57,875 nucleotides of DNA from Planctomycetia bacterium (GTDB lineage: Bacteria > Planctomycetota > UBA1135 > UBA2386): NCBI GenBank assembly GCA_005776475.1, contig SXPB01000222.1, forward strand, positions 1 through 57,875, read 5' to 3'. The translations under genes were made by a program, and so were the position numbers. Positions 50,463 through 57,875 of the stretch are shown here, piece by piece; position 1 is the stretch's first letter; each line of letters begins with the position of its first letter. The notes below the pieces were generated by a model. It saw only the letters and a list, made by a program, of their open reading frames with translations, was not told the DNA's origin and did not search any database.

Positions 50463-52793
50463 ATGCGTCTCGCACTAACTCCCACCGCGCTGTTCGGCTC
50501 CGCTTCGCTCGCCATCTTGCTCGCGAACGTCGCCCCGTTCTTCGCTCCCCCCACCGACGTGCAAATGCCCGGCACGCAGACCGGTCAGGCCGCCTTGCTC
50601 GGCAGCCTGCAAAACTGTGACGGTTGCCACGGCTACTACGATCAGGCCGTCGAACCCGTCGAGAACTGGATGGGCAGCATGATGGCGCAGGCCGGCCGCG
50701 ACCCGGTGTTCTGGGCGGCGCTCGCAGTCGCCGAAGGGGACTTCCCCGGCTCCGGCAACTTCTGCATCCGCTGCCACTCGCCACGCGGCTGGCACGAAGG
50801 GCGCGCCAGCGCGACGGACGGCTCGGCCCTCAATCCCGCCACCGACAGCAACGGCGTCGAGTGCGCGATCTGCCACAACATGGTGAACCCGAACACGCAG
50901 GAACACGCTGGCGTGCAATCGGCTCCCTACCTGGCCCACAACGGTGGCACGCCGCCGACCGGTTGGTACGGCTCTGGCATGCAGGTGCTCGCCGGCAACA
51001 ACACGCGCTACGGCCCCTACGCCAACGCCACCGCCGGCCACGCCTGGGCGCAGTCGCTGTTCCACCGCTCGTCCGACATGTGCGGCACCTGCCACGACGT
51101 GAGCAATCCCCTCACCGGTGACCTGGCCGCGAACAACGGCGCGCACACGCCGCTCGCGCCCGGCCAGTTCAGCGACGTCCCGGGCTCGCCCGTCGCCGGC
51201 AAGGCCGCGTTCAAGAACGCTCCGTTCAGCTACGGCATCGTCGAACGCACCTACAGCGAACACAAGGCGAGTGAACTGTCGACCACGCCGGTGTCGGCCT
51301 ACGCGACGCTGCCCGCCGACCTCAAGCGCGGCGCGATCAAGCGCGCCTACGACCAGGCCCAGCTTGCCGGCCTCGGCGGCAACTACGAAGACGGCACCAC
51401 GCGCTACTTCACCTGCCAGAGCTGCCACATCGAACCGGTGATCGGCGAAGGCACTGCCTTCGGCATCTCGCCCATCCGCAACGACCAGCCGTTGCACGAC
51501 CTGACCGGCGGCAACACCTGGGTGCCGAGTGCGATCCAGTGGCTCGACAACCAGTCGCCGAGCCTGCTGCGTCTCGGTGCCGGCATCACACCCGTGATGA
51601 ACGCGGCGATGAACCGCGGCGTGCTGCGCGCGCGCGCTTCGCTGCAGCGCGCCGGCGCGCTCGACATCACCGGCAACAGCCTTCGCGTCACCAACCTGAC
51701 CGGCCACAAGCTGATCACGGGGTACCCGGAAGGTCGCCGCATGTGGCTGCGCACCCGCTGGCGCAACGAACAGAACCAGTTGCTGCGCGAGGACGGCGCC
51801 TACACCAGCTTCACCTCGACGGTGAACGGCAACAACCACGTCGTCAGCTCGATCACCGACCCGAACGCGCACGTCTACGAGACCAAGCTCGGCATCACCC
51901 AGGACTGGGCGATCGAGCTGCTGCTGATGGGCGTGTCGCCGACGACGCCGCTGACGTTCGATCGCGTCACCGGCAACGTGACGATGACGCTGGCGCAGTT
52001 GGCGTCGATGCCGCCGGGCAGCGTCGCCGAGTCGTTCCACTTCATCCTGAACAACAAGGTGATGGAGGACACCCGCATCCCGCCGTGGCGCATGAGCCGC
52101 AATGAAGCGGTGACGCGCAACGCGCAGCCGACGCCGGCCACGCAGTACGGCAACCCGGCCCCGGGTGGCTTCTACGACCACTTCGACAACGTGACCCTGC
52201 AGCCGCCGGTTGGCGCCACGCGCGCTGACGTCGAGCTGCTCTACCAGACCTCGAGCTGGGAGTACATCCAGTTCTTGCGCCTGGCGAACCCGGGCACGAG
52301 CCCGTTCCTCGCCACCGCTGGCCAGGAACTGCTCAACGCGTACCTCAACACCGGCGGCTCGACGCCCGAAGTGATGACGCGCGCGCGCTGGTGCAACCTG
52401 CCGGGCACCAACGAAGACCTCGTGCTGAAGACCGCGGTGAACGGCGCTGCGCCGGACACGACCTGCGGCAAGGACTTGAAGCCCGGCGACACGATGAACT
52501 TCGAGGTGACGAGCCCGCTCGGCACGCACGCGCTGCACGTCGGCGGCTTGTTCCTGCAACTGCACGATGCGTGGGCGCCGCCGCTCAACCTCGGCATCCC
52601 GGGCCTGCACCTCGACCACGACGACGGCTGGGTGCTGGTGTTCGGTGTGCCGCCCAGTGGCTGGAACTTCAACTTCACGCTGCCCGCGGGCGTCAGCCAG
52701 CAGCTGCTGCGCTGGCAGGTGCTGATGCTGTCGCCGACCGCGTCGAACGGCCTGTTCACCACCACCAACGCGTTCGACTTCCGCCAGCAGTGA
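50463..52793 (+). CDS. Large exported pentahaem cytochrome c
   Basis: 776 residues from ATG at 50463 with a signal peptide (LTPTALFGSASLAILLANV). Five CxxCH motifs at 52 (CDGCH), 101 (CIRCH), 134 (CAICH), 207 (CGTCH) and 318 (CQSCH). Like the smaller cytochrome it has NWMGSMMAQAGRDPVFWAAL between haems 1 and 2 and an NLTGHKLITGYPEGRRMWL block after the haems. The long C-terminal third is beta-rich with no haem motifs and ends ...TTNAFDFRQQ. A -10-like GATAGT lies about 40 bp upstream, in a gap of 192 bp from the methyltransferase gene. It is a periplasmic or surface electron-transfer protein, role not known. Confidence 0.85.
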   Translation: MRLALTPTALFGSASLAILLANVAPFFAPPTDVQMPGTQTGQAALLGSLQNCDGCHGYYDQAVEPVENWMGSMMAQAGRDPVFWAALAVAEGDFPGSGNFCIRCHSPRGWHEGRASATDGSALNPATDSNGVECAICHNMVNPNTQEHAGVQSAPYLAHNGGTPPTGWYGSGMQVLAGNNTRYGPYANATAGHAWAQSLFHRSSDMCGTCHDVSNPLTGDLAANNGAHTPLAPGQFSDVPGSPVAGKAAFKNAPFSYGIVERTYSEHKASELSTTPVSAYATLPADLKRGAIKRAYDQAQLAGLGGNYEDGTTRYFTCQSCHIEPVIGEGTAFGISPIRNDQPLHDLTGGNTWVPSAIQWLDNQSPSLLRLGAGITPVMNAAMNRGVLRARASLQRAGALDITGNSLRVTNLTGHKLITGYPEGRRMWLRTRWRNEQNQLLREDGAYTSFTSTVNGNNHVVSSITDPNAHVYETKLGITQDWAIELLLMGVSPTTPLTFDRVTGNVTMTLAQLASMPPGSVAESFHFILNNKVMEDTRIPPWRMSRNEAVTRNAQPTPATQYGNPAPGGFYDHFDNVTLQPPVGATRADVELLYQTSSWEYIQFLRLANPGTSPFLATAGQELLNAYLNTGGSTPEVMTRARWCNLPGTNEDLVLKTAVNGAAPDTTCGKDLKPGDTMNFEVTSPLGTHALHVGGLFLQLHDAWAPPLNLGIPGLHLDHDDGWVLVFGVPPSGWNFNFTLPAGVSQQLLRWQVLMLSPTASNGLFTTTNAFDFRQQ

Positions 52794-52808
52794 GGCGGTG
52801 CGAAGTGG

Positions 52809-52832
52809 GCGTCGCGGCAGAGGCCGCGACGC
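52809..52832. terminator. Bidirectional terminator between convergent genes
   Basis: A 10-bp perfect stem, GCGTCGCGGC / GCCGCGACGC, with a 4-nt loop (agag), 15 bp past the cytochrome stop. It directly abuts the stop codon of the convergent HEAT-repeat gene. No T-run. Confidence 0.7.
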
Positions 52833-54755
52833 TCACAAGATGTCGAGCACGCCGGTGACCCCGTTGCTCAACGTGTCGACCGGGGCGCCGTAGTTCGAAT
52901 CGCGACTGATCGGCATGTTCCACGGCAGCGGCGAACGGTCGCCGACACCGCCGAGCGCTGCAGCGACGAACGCGCGCGCCAGCTTGGTGAGATCTTCGTC
53001 CTTGGTCAGCGCCACCAGCGGATCGATCGCGCGCCGGTCGCCGATCACGCCGATCGCATTGGCGAGCGCCGCCAGGACGGCGACGCTCTCGCTCTGCTTC
53101 AGCATCGCGAGCAGGCGATCGTTGGCCTCGCGGTCGCCGAGGCGCCCAAGGCCGACCGCAGCCTGCAGCAACAAGAACGGGCGACGACGCGAGCGTTCGA
53201 GCACGGATCCGAGCAGGGGCGCCGTCGACGGATCGCCGAGCAACGCCACCCCGATGCAGAAGTACCCGCCGAGGGTCTCGTCGTGCTCGTTGTCGCGCAG
53301 CATCGTCACCATCGTCGAGACCGCCGGCTGGTGGCCGGTGAGGCCAAGCGCCACCGCGATCGCTCCCATCGCTTCGGGCTTCTTCGCGTTGGGAAGTTCG
53401 AACGCGAGCCGTTCGGCGATGCCGGTGTCGATCTCGCCGCGGGCCGCTCCTTGCGCAGCGATGAGACCGAGTGCCAGCGCCAGCCACGGCCGCTCCATCG
53501 TCTTGTTGCCGCGCGGCCATGCCGCCAGCAACCAGTCCCGGTTGGCGGCGCCGCCGATGCGACCCAGCGCCATCACCGAAAACGAGCGCGCCAGGCGATC
53601 GTGCCCCTTCTCCCAGTGGATCTGCAGCGCGCGCGATGCCGCCGCGTCGGCCGCGTGGACCTCCGCCGGCCGGGTCAACATGCCGAGCGCCAGCGCTGCC
53701 GACTGCAGGATCGGGTTGCTGCGCTTGTTGGTCGCGTTCAGCGTCGCCGCGAAGTGGTCCTTGCAGCGTTGGTGGATCTGCGAATCGCCGCGGCCCAGCA
53801 ACCGGCCGATGGCGACCGGCGCGTGCGCCTGGATCGCTTCGGTGCCGCGACCCTCGTCGCGCTGGTACCACTCGAGCAGTTCTTCGGCAGTGAGCCAGGC
53901 GAGCCGTTTGTGGCCGGGCTGGTCAACATGGCACAAGAGGCCGAGGCCAGTCACCGCAGCAACGCGCGTGTCCCGGTTCTTCAGGTCCTTCTCGTTGAGC
54001 ACGCTCCACAGCACGTCGTGCGCCTGCTGCTTGCACGCGGCGTCGTTGCTGCGGTGCGCGAGCAAGCCGATCGCGTAGGCGGCGTAGGCGCGCGTGCGGT
54101 CGCCGACTTGTTCACGCCCGCACAGCTTGCGGCCCCCGGCGTCGTCGCGCAGCAGGGCCGACAGCATGGCGAGCGCCTGCGGCCGGCCGGCAATGCCGAT
54201 CGCCAGCACCGCCGTCTCGCGCACTTCCTGGTCGTCGCGGGCGATGCGCGCCGACAGCAGTTGCTCGAGATCGACGCCGGGCGCATCGAGACCGATCTTG
54301 GCGAGCCCCATCATGCACGCGGTCTGCACGTCGCGATTGCGCTCGCGTTCGAGCAACGCGACGAGGGCCGGCACGATGCGCGTCGTCAGGTCTTCGTCGG
54401 TGGGCACCAACGTGTCGGTCTTCATCTCCGGCCGCCGCTGGCCGAGATAGAAGTCGTCCGAGCCCGTCGTCGTGCCCGAACTGGCCAAGCGCTGTTGCAC
54501 GAAGGGGTCCTTGTTGAGCTCCCACCAGACTTGCCAGCTCACTTCTTCCGGCACCGAAGGCCCAGCCCCGGTGCTTGGCGTGCCCGCGCCCGGCGTCGAC
54601 GGCCCGGCGGGCCCACCCGTGGGCGGACCGCTGTTCGGCGAGCCAGGCGGCACCACCACGGGCGTGCCCGGACCGCGGTAGTAGCCGCCGTGCGCGTGCA
54701 GTGGCAGCGTGGTTGCGACCACGGCGAACAACCCGGCGAACAGGGGCGCGTTCAT
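52833..54755 (-). CDS. Exported HEAT-repeat protein
   Basis: 640 residues from ATG at 54755 with a signal peptide (MNAPLFAGLFAVVATTLPLHA). A Gly/Pro-rich low-complexity linker (about 24-70) leads to about a dozen HEAT-type helical repeats, such as VRETAVLAIGIAGRPQALAML, LKNRDTRVAAVTGLGLLC and RRPFLLLQAAVGLGRLGDREA. It is a secreted or periplasmic scaffold. The upstream in-frame extension (to 55112) was rejected because it lies inside the next gene and lacks coding character. The gene is 38 bp downstream of the LamG/DUF1080-like gene on the same strand. Confidence 0.75.
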   Translation of the reverse strand: MNAPLFAGLFAVVATTLPLHAHGGYYRGPGTPVVVPPGSPNSGPPTGGPAGPSTPGAGTPSTGAGPSVPEEVSWQVWWELNKDPFVQQRLASSGTTTGSDDFYLGQRRPEMKTDTLVPTDEDLTTRIVPALVALLERERNRDVQTACMMGLAKIGLDAPGVDLEQLLSARIARDDQEVRETAVLAIGIAGRPQALAMLSALLRDDAGGRKLCGREQVGDRTRAYAAYAIGLLAHRSNDAACKQQAHDVLWSVLNEKDLKNRDTRVAAVTGLGLLCHVDQPGHKRLAWLTAEELLEWYQRDEGRGTEAIQAHAPVAIGRLLGRGDSQIHQRCKDHFAATLNATNKRSNPILQSAALALGMLTRPAEVHAADAAASRALQIHWEKGHDRLARSFSVMALGRIGGAANRDWLLAAWPRGNKTMERPWLALALGLIAAQGAARGEIDTGIAERLAFELPNAKKPEAMGAIAVALGLTGHQPAVSTMVTMLRDNEHDETLGGYFCIGVALLGDPSTAPLLGSVLERSRRRPFLLLQAAVGLGRLGDREANDRLLAMLKQSESVAVLAALANAIGVIGDRRAIDPLVALTKDEDLTKLARAFVAAALGGVGDRSPLPWNMPISRDSNYGAPVDTLSNGVTGVLDIL

Positions 54756-54793
54756 GCGGGAGTTGTAGTCCGCCCGCGATTGAGCGGTAACGC

Positions 54794-55921
54794 TCAGCGG
54801 CTGCGGTTTGCCTGGAACTCGACCCGGACGGCAGGGCTCACCCCACCGACCGCGGCGCCGTCGGAGGTCACGAACACGAATCGTGCCATCGCCCCGAGCC
54901 GCCGCACCCCCGGCCGATCCGGCCATTGCAGCCGGGCCGTGACCTTGCCGTCCGATGGCACTTCGCCGAGGGCCGCCGCACCGAGCGAGCCCTTCCAGTC
55001 GCACAACATTGCCTGGGGTGCGGCCGGCGGCTGCAGCAACCAGGGTTCGATGCCGTTCGCGTCGAGCGGCACCAACGGATGCGGTCGATCGAGGGCCAGT
55101 TCGACGAACCACGCGTGCCCCGGCGACATCGGCGTCGAGGCGTGCAGCGCGATCGCTGTGGAACCGTCAGCAACCGCCGCGCAACTCGCGCGCGGCGAAG
55201 CCGGCGGCGACACCACGACGGACGCGAAGGTCGGTGCTTTGCCGCGCCAACAGACGCCGTACGCACCACGCTGGATCGCGCCGTCGAATACCTGCAGCAC
55301 GGATTCGCCGTCGAGGAACGCATGCAACCTGAAGCCGTGCACCTGCAGCGCCAGCGCGCGCGTCTTGCCCGCGGCGGTCGGCAACGGCGCCGTGGCGAGC
55401 ACCAGAGGCTTGTCACCGAGTCGACGTTCCAACCGCACTTCGCGCCGCGTCGCATCGACCAGCAGTGCGTAGAACTCGTTGGCGCTGCGAAAGCGCGCAA
55501 CCAGCCCGCAGCTCGCATCGCCATCGACGGTCGCGGCAATGCGATAGTCGCCGGCATCCGGCGCACCGGTCGTGCGCACGGTGTCGGGACCCGCGAGCTC
55601 GGTCCAGCCGACTCCGTTCGGATCGAGCGCATGGCTCACGACCGCACCCGCGCGTTCGGTCGCGAGGCGAACGCGCGCGGCATCGGGCACCACGAACGCA
55701 AGCGCGCCAGGCTGACCCAGGGCATCGACGCCGAAGTGCACACGCCAGTCACCGGCGGGCAGCTGTTGGCGCTGGGCGCGTGGACCGTCGAGCGTCACGG
55801 TCTCGGGCCCGACCAGCCGCACCGGCGCCGCACCCCCGTGCAATTGCCAGTCGCTCTGCGCCACGAGCGTGCCGCCCAGGGTCAACGCGACGAAAGCGAT
55901 CGCGTGGTTGGTCGTCGTCAT
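54794..55921 (-). CDS. Exported LamG/DUF1080-like beta-jelly-roll protein
   Basis: 375 residues from ATG at 55921, overlapping the upstream stop as ATGA. Signal peptide about residues 1-21 ([18 protein letters not shown]). The middle (about 75-250) has the pattern of a concanavalin-like or 3-keto-disaccharide hydrolase (DUF1080) jelly roll: [42 protein letters not shown], and [18 protein letters not shown]. No clear catalytic residues, so a carbohydrate-binding role is as likely. It lies between a DEDDh exonuclease gene and the HEAT-repeat gene on the same strand. Confidence 0.62.
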   Translation of the reverse strand: MTTTNHAIAFVALTLGGTLVAQSDWQLHGGAAPVRLVGPETVTLDGPRAQRQQLPAGDWRVHFGVDALGQPGALAFVVPDAARVRLATERAGAVVSHALDPNGVGWTELAGPDTVRTTGAPDAGDYRIAATVDGDASCGLVARFRSANEFYALLVDATRREVRLERRLGDKPLVLATAPLPTAAGKTRALALQVHGFRLHAFLDGESVLQVFDGAIQRGAYGVCWRGKAPTFASVVVSPPASPRASCAAVADGSTAIALHASTPMSPGHAWFVELALDRPHPLVPLDANGIEPWLLQPPAAPQAMLCDWKGSLGAAALGEVPSDGKVTARLQWPDRPGVRRLGAMARFVFVTSDGAAVGGVSPAVRVEFQANRSR

Positions 55922-56478
55922 CCCACGGCTCCGTTCACTCGCAGCATGTTGCAGAACATAGCGCCTTGTTCGCGAGCGTCGTCGAGCGCCACGTGCGTGT
56001 GCGGCAAACCGTCGCTCCATTCCTTCGGCAAGGCGTCCTTCACGCATTCGCGGTACGGCCGCTTCACCATCGCCATCGCGTAGGTCTTCACGTCGAGTGC
56101 CGAATGGCCGAACGGCGAATCGCCGCCAAAGCGCATCAGGTACCAATAGACCCACAGGAAGTCGTACGCCGCCGGCTGACCGACGAACACCACGCGCCCA
56201 GGCAGATCGCGCAGCCACTTCACGTAACGCGGCATCGCCAGCGCGGGGTCTTCGGGATTCTCGCGCGCCTTCGCCAACGCCTCGGGAAAGCCCGCCCACC
56301 ACGTCATCGTGCGCGGATGCGACGTGGCGCCGGGCAGCGGCTGCAGATTGACGGAGAACTCGCCGAGCACGGTCTTGTCGGCCCGGAACGCGACCGAACC
56401 GAACGACAGCATCGAATGCGGGCCCGGGATCGGACCGTCGGCTTCGACATCAGTGCTCACGTAGATCTCGTCTGGCAT
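55918..56478 (-). CDS. DEDDh-type 3'-5' exonuclease
   Basis: 186 residues from ATG at 56478 ([15 protein letters not shown]); five codons more are possible. Exonuclease motif I is D10-V-E12 (STDVEADGP), and the last motif has the His/Asp pair of the DEDDh subgroup ([13 protein letters not shown]). [17 protein letters not shown] would be the second acidic motif. The short, unembellished form matches RNase T/oligoribonuclease-like enzymes that trim RNA or DNA ends in the cytoplasm. No signal peptide. It is translationally coupled (ATGA) to the LamG-like gene. Confidence 0.75.
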   Translation of the reverse strand: MPDEIYVSTDVEADGPIPGPHSMLSFGSVAFRADKTVLGEFSVNLQPLPGATSHPRTMTWWAGFPEALAKARENPEDPALAMPRYVKWLRDLPGRVVFVGQPAAYDFLWVYWYLMRFGGDSPFGHSALDVKTYAMAMVKRPYRECVKDALPKEWSDGLPHTHVALDDAREQGAMFCNMLRVNGAVG

Positions 56479-56537
56479 GCGGGTGCGCGGCACCCATCTT
56501 GCCGGGATCGCGCGGCCGTAGCACTCCCTACCTGAGT

Positions 56538-56557
56538 GAGTCCGGTATGGTGCGCGC
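56538..56557. repeat. Leader direct repeat, copy 1
   Basis: GAGTCCGGTATGGTGCGCGC, 18 of 20 bases identical to copy 2 at 57237-57256. Each copy lies just before one of the two barstar-like paralogues, 13-14 bp before the aligned GTGACG. This suggests the duplicated unit includes the promoter/leader. Confidence 0.6.
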
Positions 56558-56563
56558 CGTTAG

Positions 56564-57232
56564 ATGCACGTGACGCAGAAGAACCCACGACGAAAACCTC
56601 GGCGCGCCTTCGGCACGACGCCACTGGGCTTCTTGCTGGAGGCGCGGCGGAGCCAATGGCTGAGCATTCCGTTCGTGGCGATTCTTCTGTTCTGGGCATG
56701 TGCGCGGGATTGGGTGCCCGAGAGCTGGGTGGACATCACCATCGGCGCTGCCGTGGGCCTCATACCCCTCGGGATCTGGCTCGCGTGGTCGTTTCCCCAC
56801 CACGGCTACTTCCTCGGGCGGCTGCACAATCTGTATCGCGATCTGCCGTGGTTTCGTGCCGATTCGTGGAACTGGATGTTCGACGACCAATGCGAACCGC
56901 TGTTCGCCGCACTCGAGCGAGAGAACTTCGCGATCCACGAACTCGATGGTTCGACGTTGCTCGGCATCGACGATCTGGCCAACACCCTGGTCGAGCGCTT
57001 CGGTCCGATGACGCCACCGCGCGAGTCGAGCCGCAAAGCCGTAGCCATCCTCGCGCGAGTCATGCAAGCCAACGGTGGGCGACATGCGTTCGTATGGCAC
57101 GACGCCCATGTGATGGCTAACCACGCCCCGCACGAACTGACGGCCTTCTTGACCCTTTGGCGGCGGCGATTGGTGCTGTCGATGCCGCACGTGCTGCTGT
57201 TCCTGGTGGCACCGCGGGACGAGGCTGTGTGA
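56564..57232 (+). CDS. Membrane-anchored barstar-like protein, copy 1
   Basis: 222 residues from ATG at 56564; GTG at 56570 is the alternative, aligned with the sister gene. A basic N-terminus and two hydrophobic segments (SIPFVAILLFWACA and ITIGAAVGLIPLGIWLAW) anchor it in the membrane. The soluble part resembles barstar, the inhibitor of barnase-type ribonucleases: IHELDGSTLLGIDDLANTLVERFG, then AFVWHDAHVMANHAPHELTAF and a hydrophobic strand MPHVLLFLVA. No nuclease gene is in view. The sister gene follows 37 bp downstream. Resemblance to barstar is from fold pattern only; the function is unknown. Confidence 0.55.
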   Translation: MHVTQKNPRRKPRRAFGTTPLGFLLEARRSQWLSIPFVAILLFWACARDWVPESWVDITIGAAVGLIPLGIWLAWSFPHHGYFLGRLHNLYRDLPWFRADSWNWMFDDQCEPLFAALERENFAIHELDGSTLLGIDDLANTLVERFGPMTPPRESSRKAVAILARVMQANGGRHAFVWHDAHVMANHAPHELTAFLTLWRRRLVLSMPHVLLFLVAPRDEAV

Positions 57233-57236
57233 GCAC

Positions 57237-57256
57237 GAGTCGGATATGGTGCGCGC
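57237..57256. repeat. Leader direct repeat, copy 2
   Basis: GAGTCGGATATGGTGCGCGC, the second copy of the 20-nt leader at 56538-56557, lying between the two barstar-like genes. Confidence 0.6.
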
Positions 57257-57269
57257 AGCGAGGAATGCC

Positions 57270-57875
57270 GTGACGTCGCCGCCGAAGAAGAAGAAGCTGG
57301 TTCGCCCGTTCTCGACGACGCCGTTGGCAAGCGTTGCGTCAGCGCGATGGACACCGCCGTACGGATTCGGTGGCCCGATGGGGCTGTTCGTGGCGGCCTG
57401 CCAGGGATGGGCGAACGGCCCGCTGCAAGCGCTGGCTCGTTCGCTGCACGAGACCGTTCGCTGGTTCGAAGCCGACTTGGTGACGCGCATGCACGCCGAC
57501 CAACTCGACGAACTGCACGATGCCCTTCCCCTCACGCAAGCCGTGGTCGAGGTGCCGTGCTCGGAAATGCAACGCATCGACGACCTCACCGCCGACTTCG
57601 CTGCACGATATGGACCGATGCGGTGGCCGACCGACGCGGCGAAGAAGGCGGCGACGATCCTGGCCAGGCGAGCCTTGCGCAACCGCAGTCCGCTGGTGGT
57701 CGTGCTGCACGACGCCGACGTTCTGGAGGATCGCGACCGCATGGGTTTCACGCGCTTCGTCGATGCCTGGCGGTTGCGCATGCAGGCGGACGCGCCGCCG
57801 GTGTTGCTGTTCCTGGTCGGGACACAAACGGCCTTTGCACCGCAGGCCGCGCCACCGCCGCCGCCCGAAACTCCA
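57270..57875 (+). CDS. Barstar-like protein, copy 2 (C-terminus cut by window edge)
   Basis: At least 202 residues; it runs off the right end with no stop. GTG at 57270 is preferred for its GAGGA site 5 nt upstream and its alignment with copy 1; ATG at 57246 is possible. After a Lys-rich start (SPPKKKKLV) and a weaker hydrophobic segment comes a soluble part similar to copy 1: IDDLTADFAARYGPM, KKAATILARRAL, LVVVLHDADVLED and PPVLLFLVG. It ends in a Pro-rich tail (APQAAPPPPPETP) that continues beyond the window. The two genes are a tandem duplication with shared leader DNA. Confidence 0.55.
   Translation, partial: MTSPPKKKKLVRPFSTTPLASVASARWTPPYGFGGPMGLFVAACQGWANGPLQALARSLHETVRWFEADLVTRMHADQLDELHDALPLTQAVVEVPCSEMQRIDDLTADFAARYGPMRWPTDAAKKAATILARRALRNRSPLVVVLHDADVLEDRDRMGFTRFVDAWRLRMQADAPPVLLFLVGTQTAFAPQAAPPPPPETP

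Noticed and set aside
1..57875. tRNA, rRNA, CRISPR, insertion sequence or prophage
   Set aside because: No cloverleaf-like sequence, regularly spaced repeat, transposase or phage structural motif was found on reading both strands; a covariance-model search would be needed to exclude small RNAs.

Overview
The window is high-GC DNA, densely coded on both strands, with short intergenic gaps and often no clear Shine-Dalgarno sequence. The gene content suggests a free-living, Gram-negative-type bacterium, most likely of the phylum Planctomycetota. Pointers are many exported proteins of unknown function, an ECF sigma/anti-sigma pair beside a CHAT-domain protein, secreted parallel beta-helix proteins, exported HEAT-repeat proteins, chains of carboxypeptidase-regulatory-like domains, and large multihaem cytochromes c with long non-haem C-terminal parts. 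This placement is inferred from gene content only. I see no rRNA, tRNA, CRISPR array, insertion sequence or prophage.

Layout. 1-8.6 kb: envelope proteins (a cut-off membrane protein, a VIT/VWA protein, a small lipoprotein, a HEAT-like exported protein, a nucleotidyltransferase/HD protein, and a 991-residue anchored chain of beta-sandwich domains). 8.7-16.7 kb: an aminopeptidase P-like enzyme, an anti-sigma/ECF sigma pair divergent from a CHAT protein whose catalytic residues are replaced, a hybrid histidine kinase, and a PLP-dependent ammonia-lyase/racemase. 16.8-22.5 kb: two divergent paralogous beta-helix proteins and a cytoplasmic glycoside hydrolase with operator-like repeats upstream. 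22.8-25.7 kb: a minus-strand operon of truC-like pseudouridine synthase and two glycosyltransferases. 25.8-35.5 kb: an acyl-CoA ligase, a DUF3500 lipoprotein preceded by an apparent selenoprotein, an orphan DNA methyltransferase, an EamA transporter, an SGNH hydrolase, two hypothetical proteins and a deoxyhypusine-synthase-like enzyme. 35.6-42.7 kb: an exported protein with a very strong terminator, a fused 2-oxoacid dehydrogenase E1 coupled to a FabD-like acyltransferase, a polyesterase-like hydrolase and a DinB protein. 42.7-52.8 kb: two paralogous pentahaem cytochromes flanking a beta-lactamase-fold hydrolase, a lipidated FlgG-like protein, a zinc-ribbon rhomboid protease, an AAA/DUF4143 ATPase and an RlmD/RumA-type methyltransferase. 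52.8-57.9 kb: a HEAT-repeat protein, a LamG/DUF1080-like exported protein, a DEDDh-type exonuclease, and a tandem pair of barstar-like proteins, the second cut by the window edge.

Most notable observation: the minus-strand gene at 28421-29563 reads through one in-frame TGA (29369-29371). The TGA sits exactly where the first cysteine of a thioredoxin CxxC motif belongs (U-P-H-C). A GC-rich hairpin with a GGGG loop starts 17 nt downstream, as expected for a bacterial SECIS element. I read this as an exported thioredoxin-fold selenoprotein fused to a helical repeat domain; standard gene calling would split it or call it broken.
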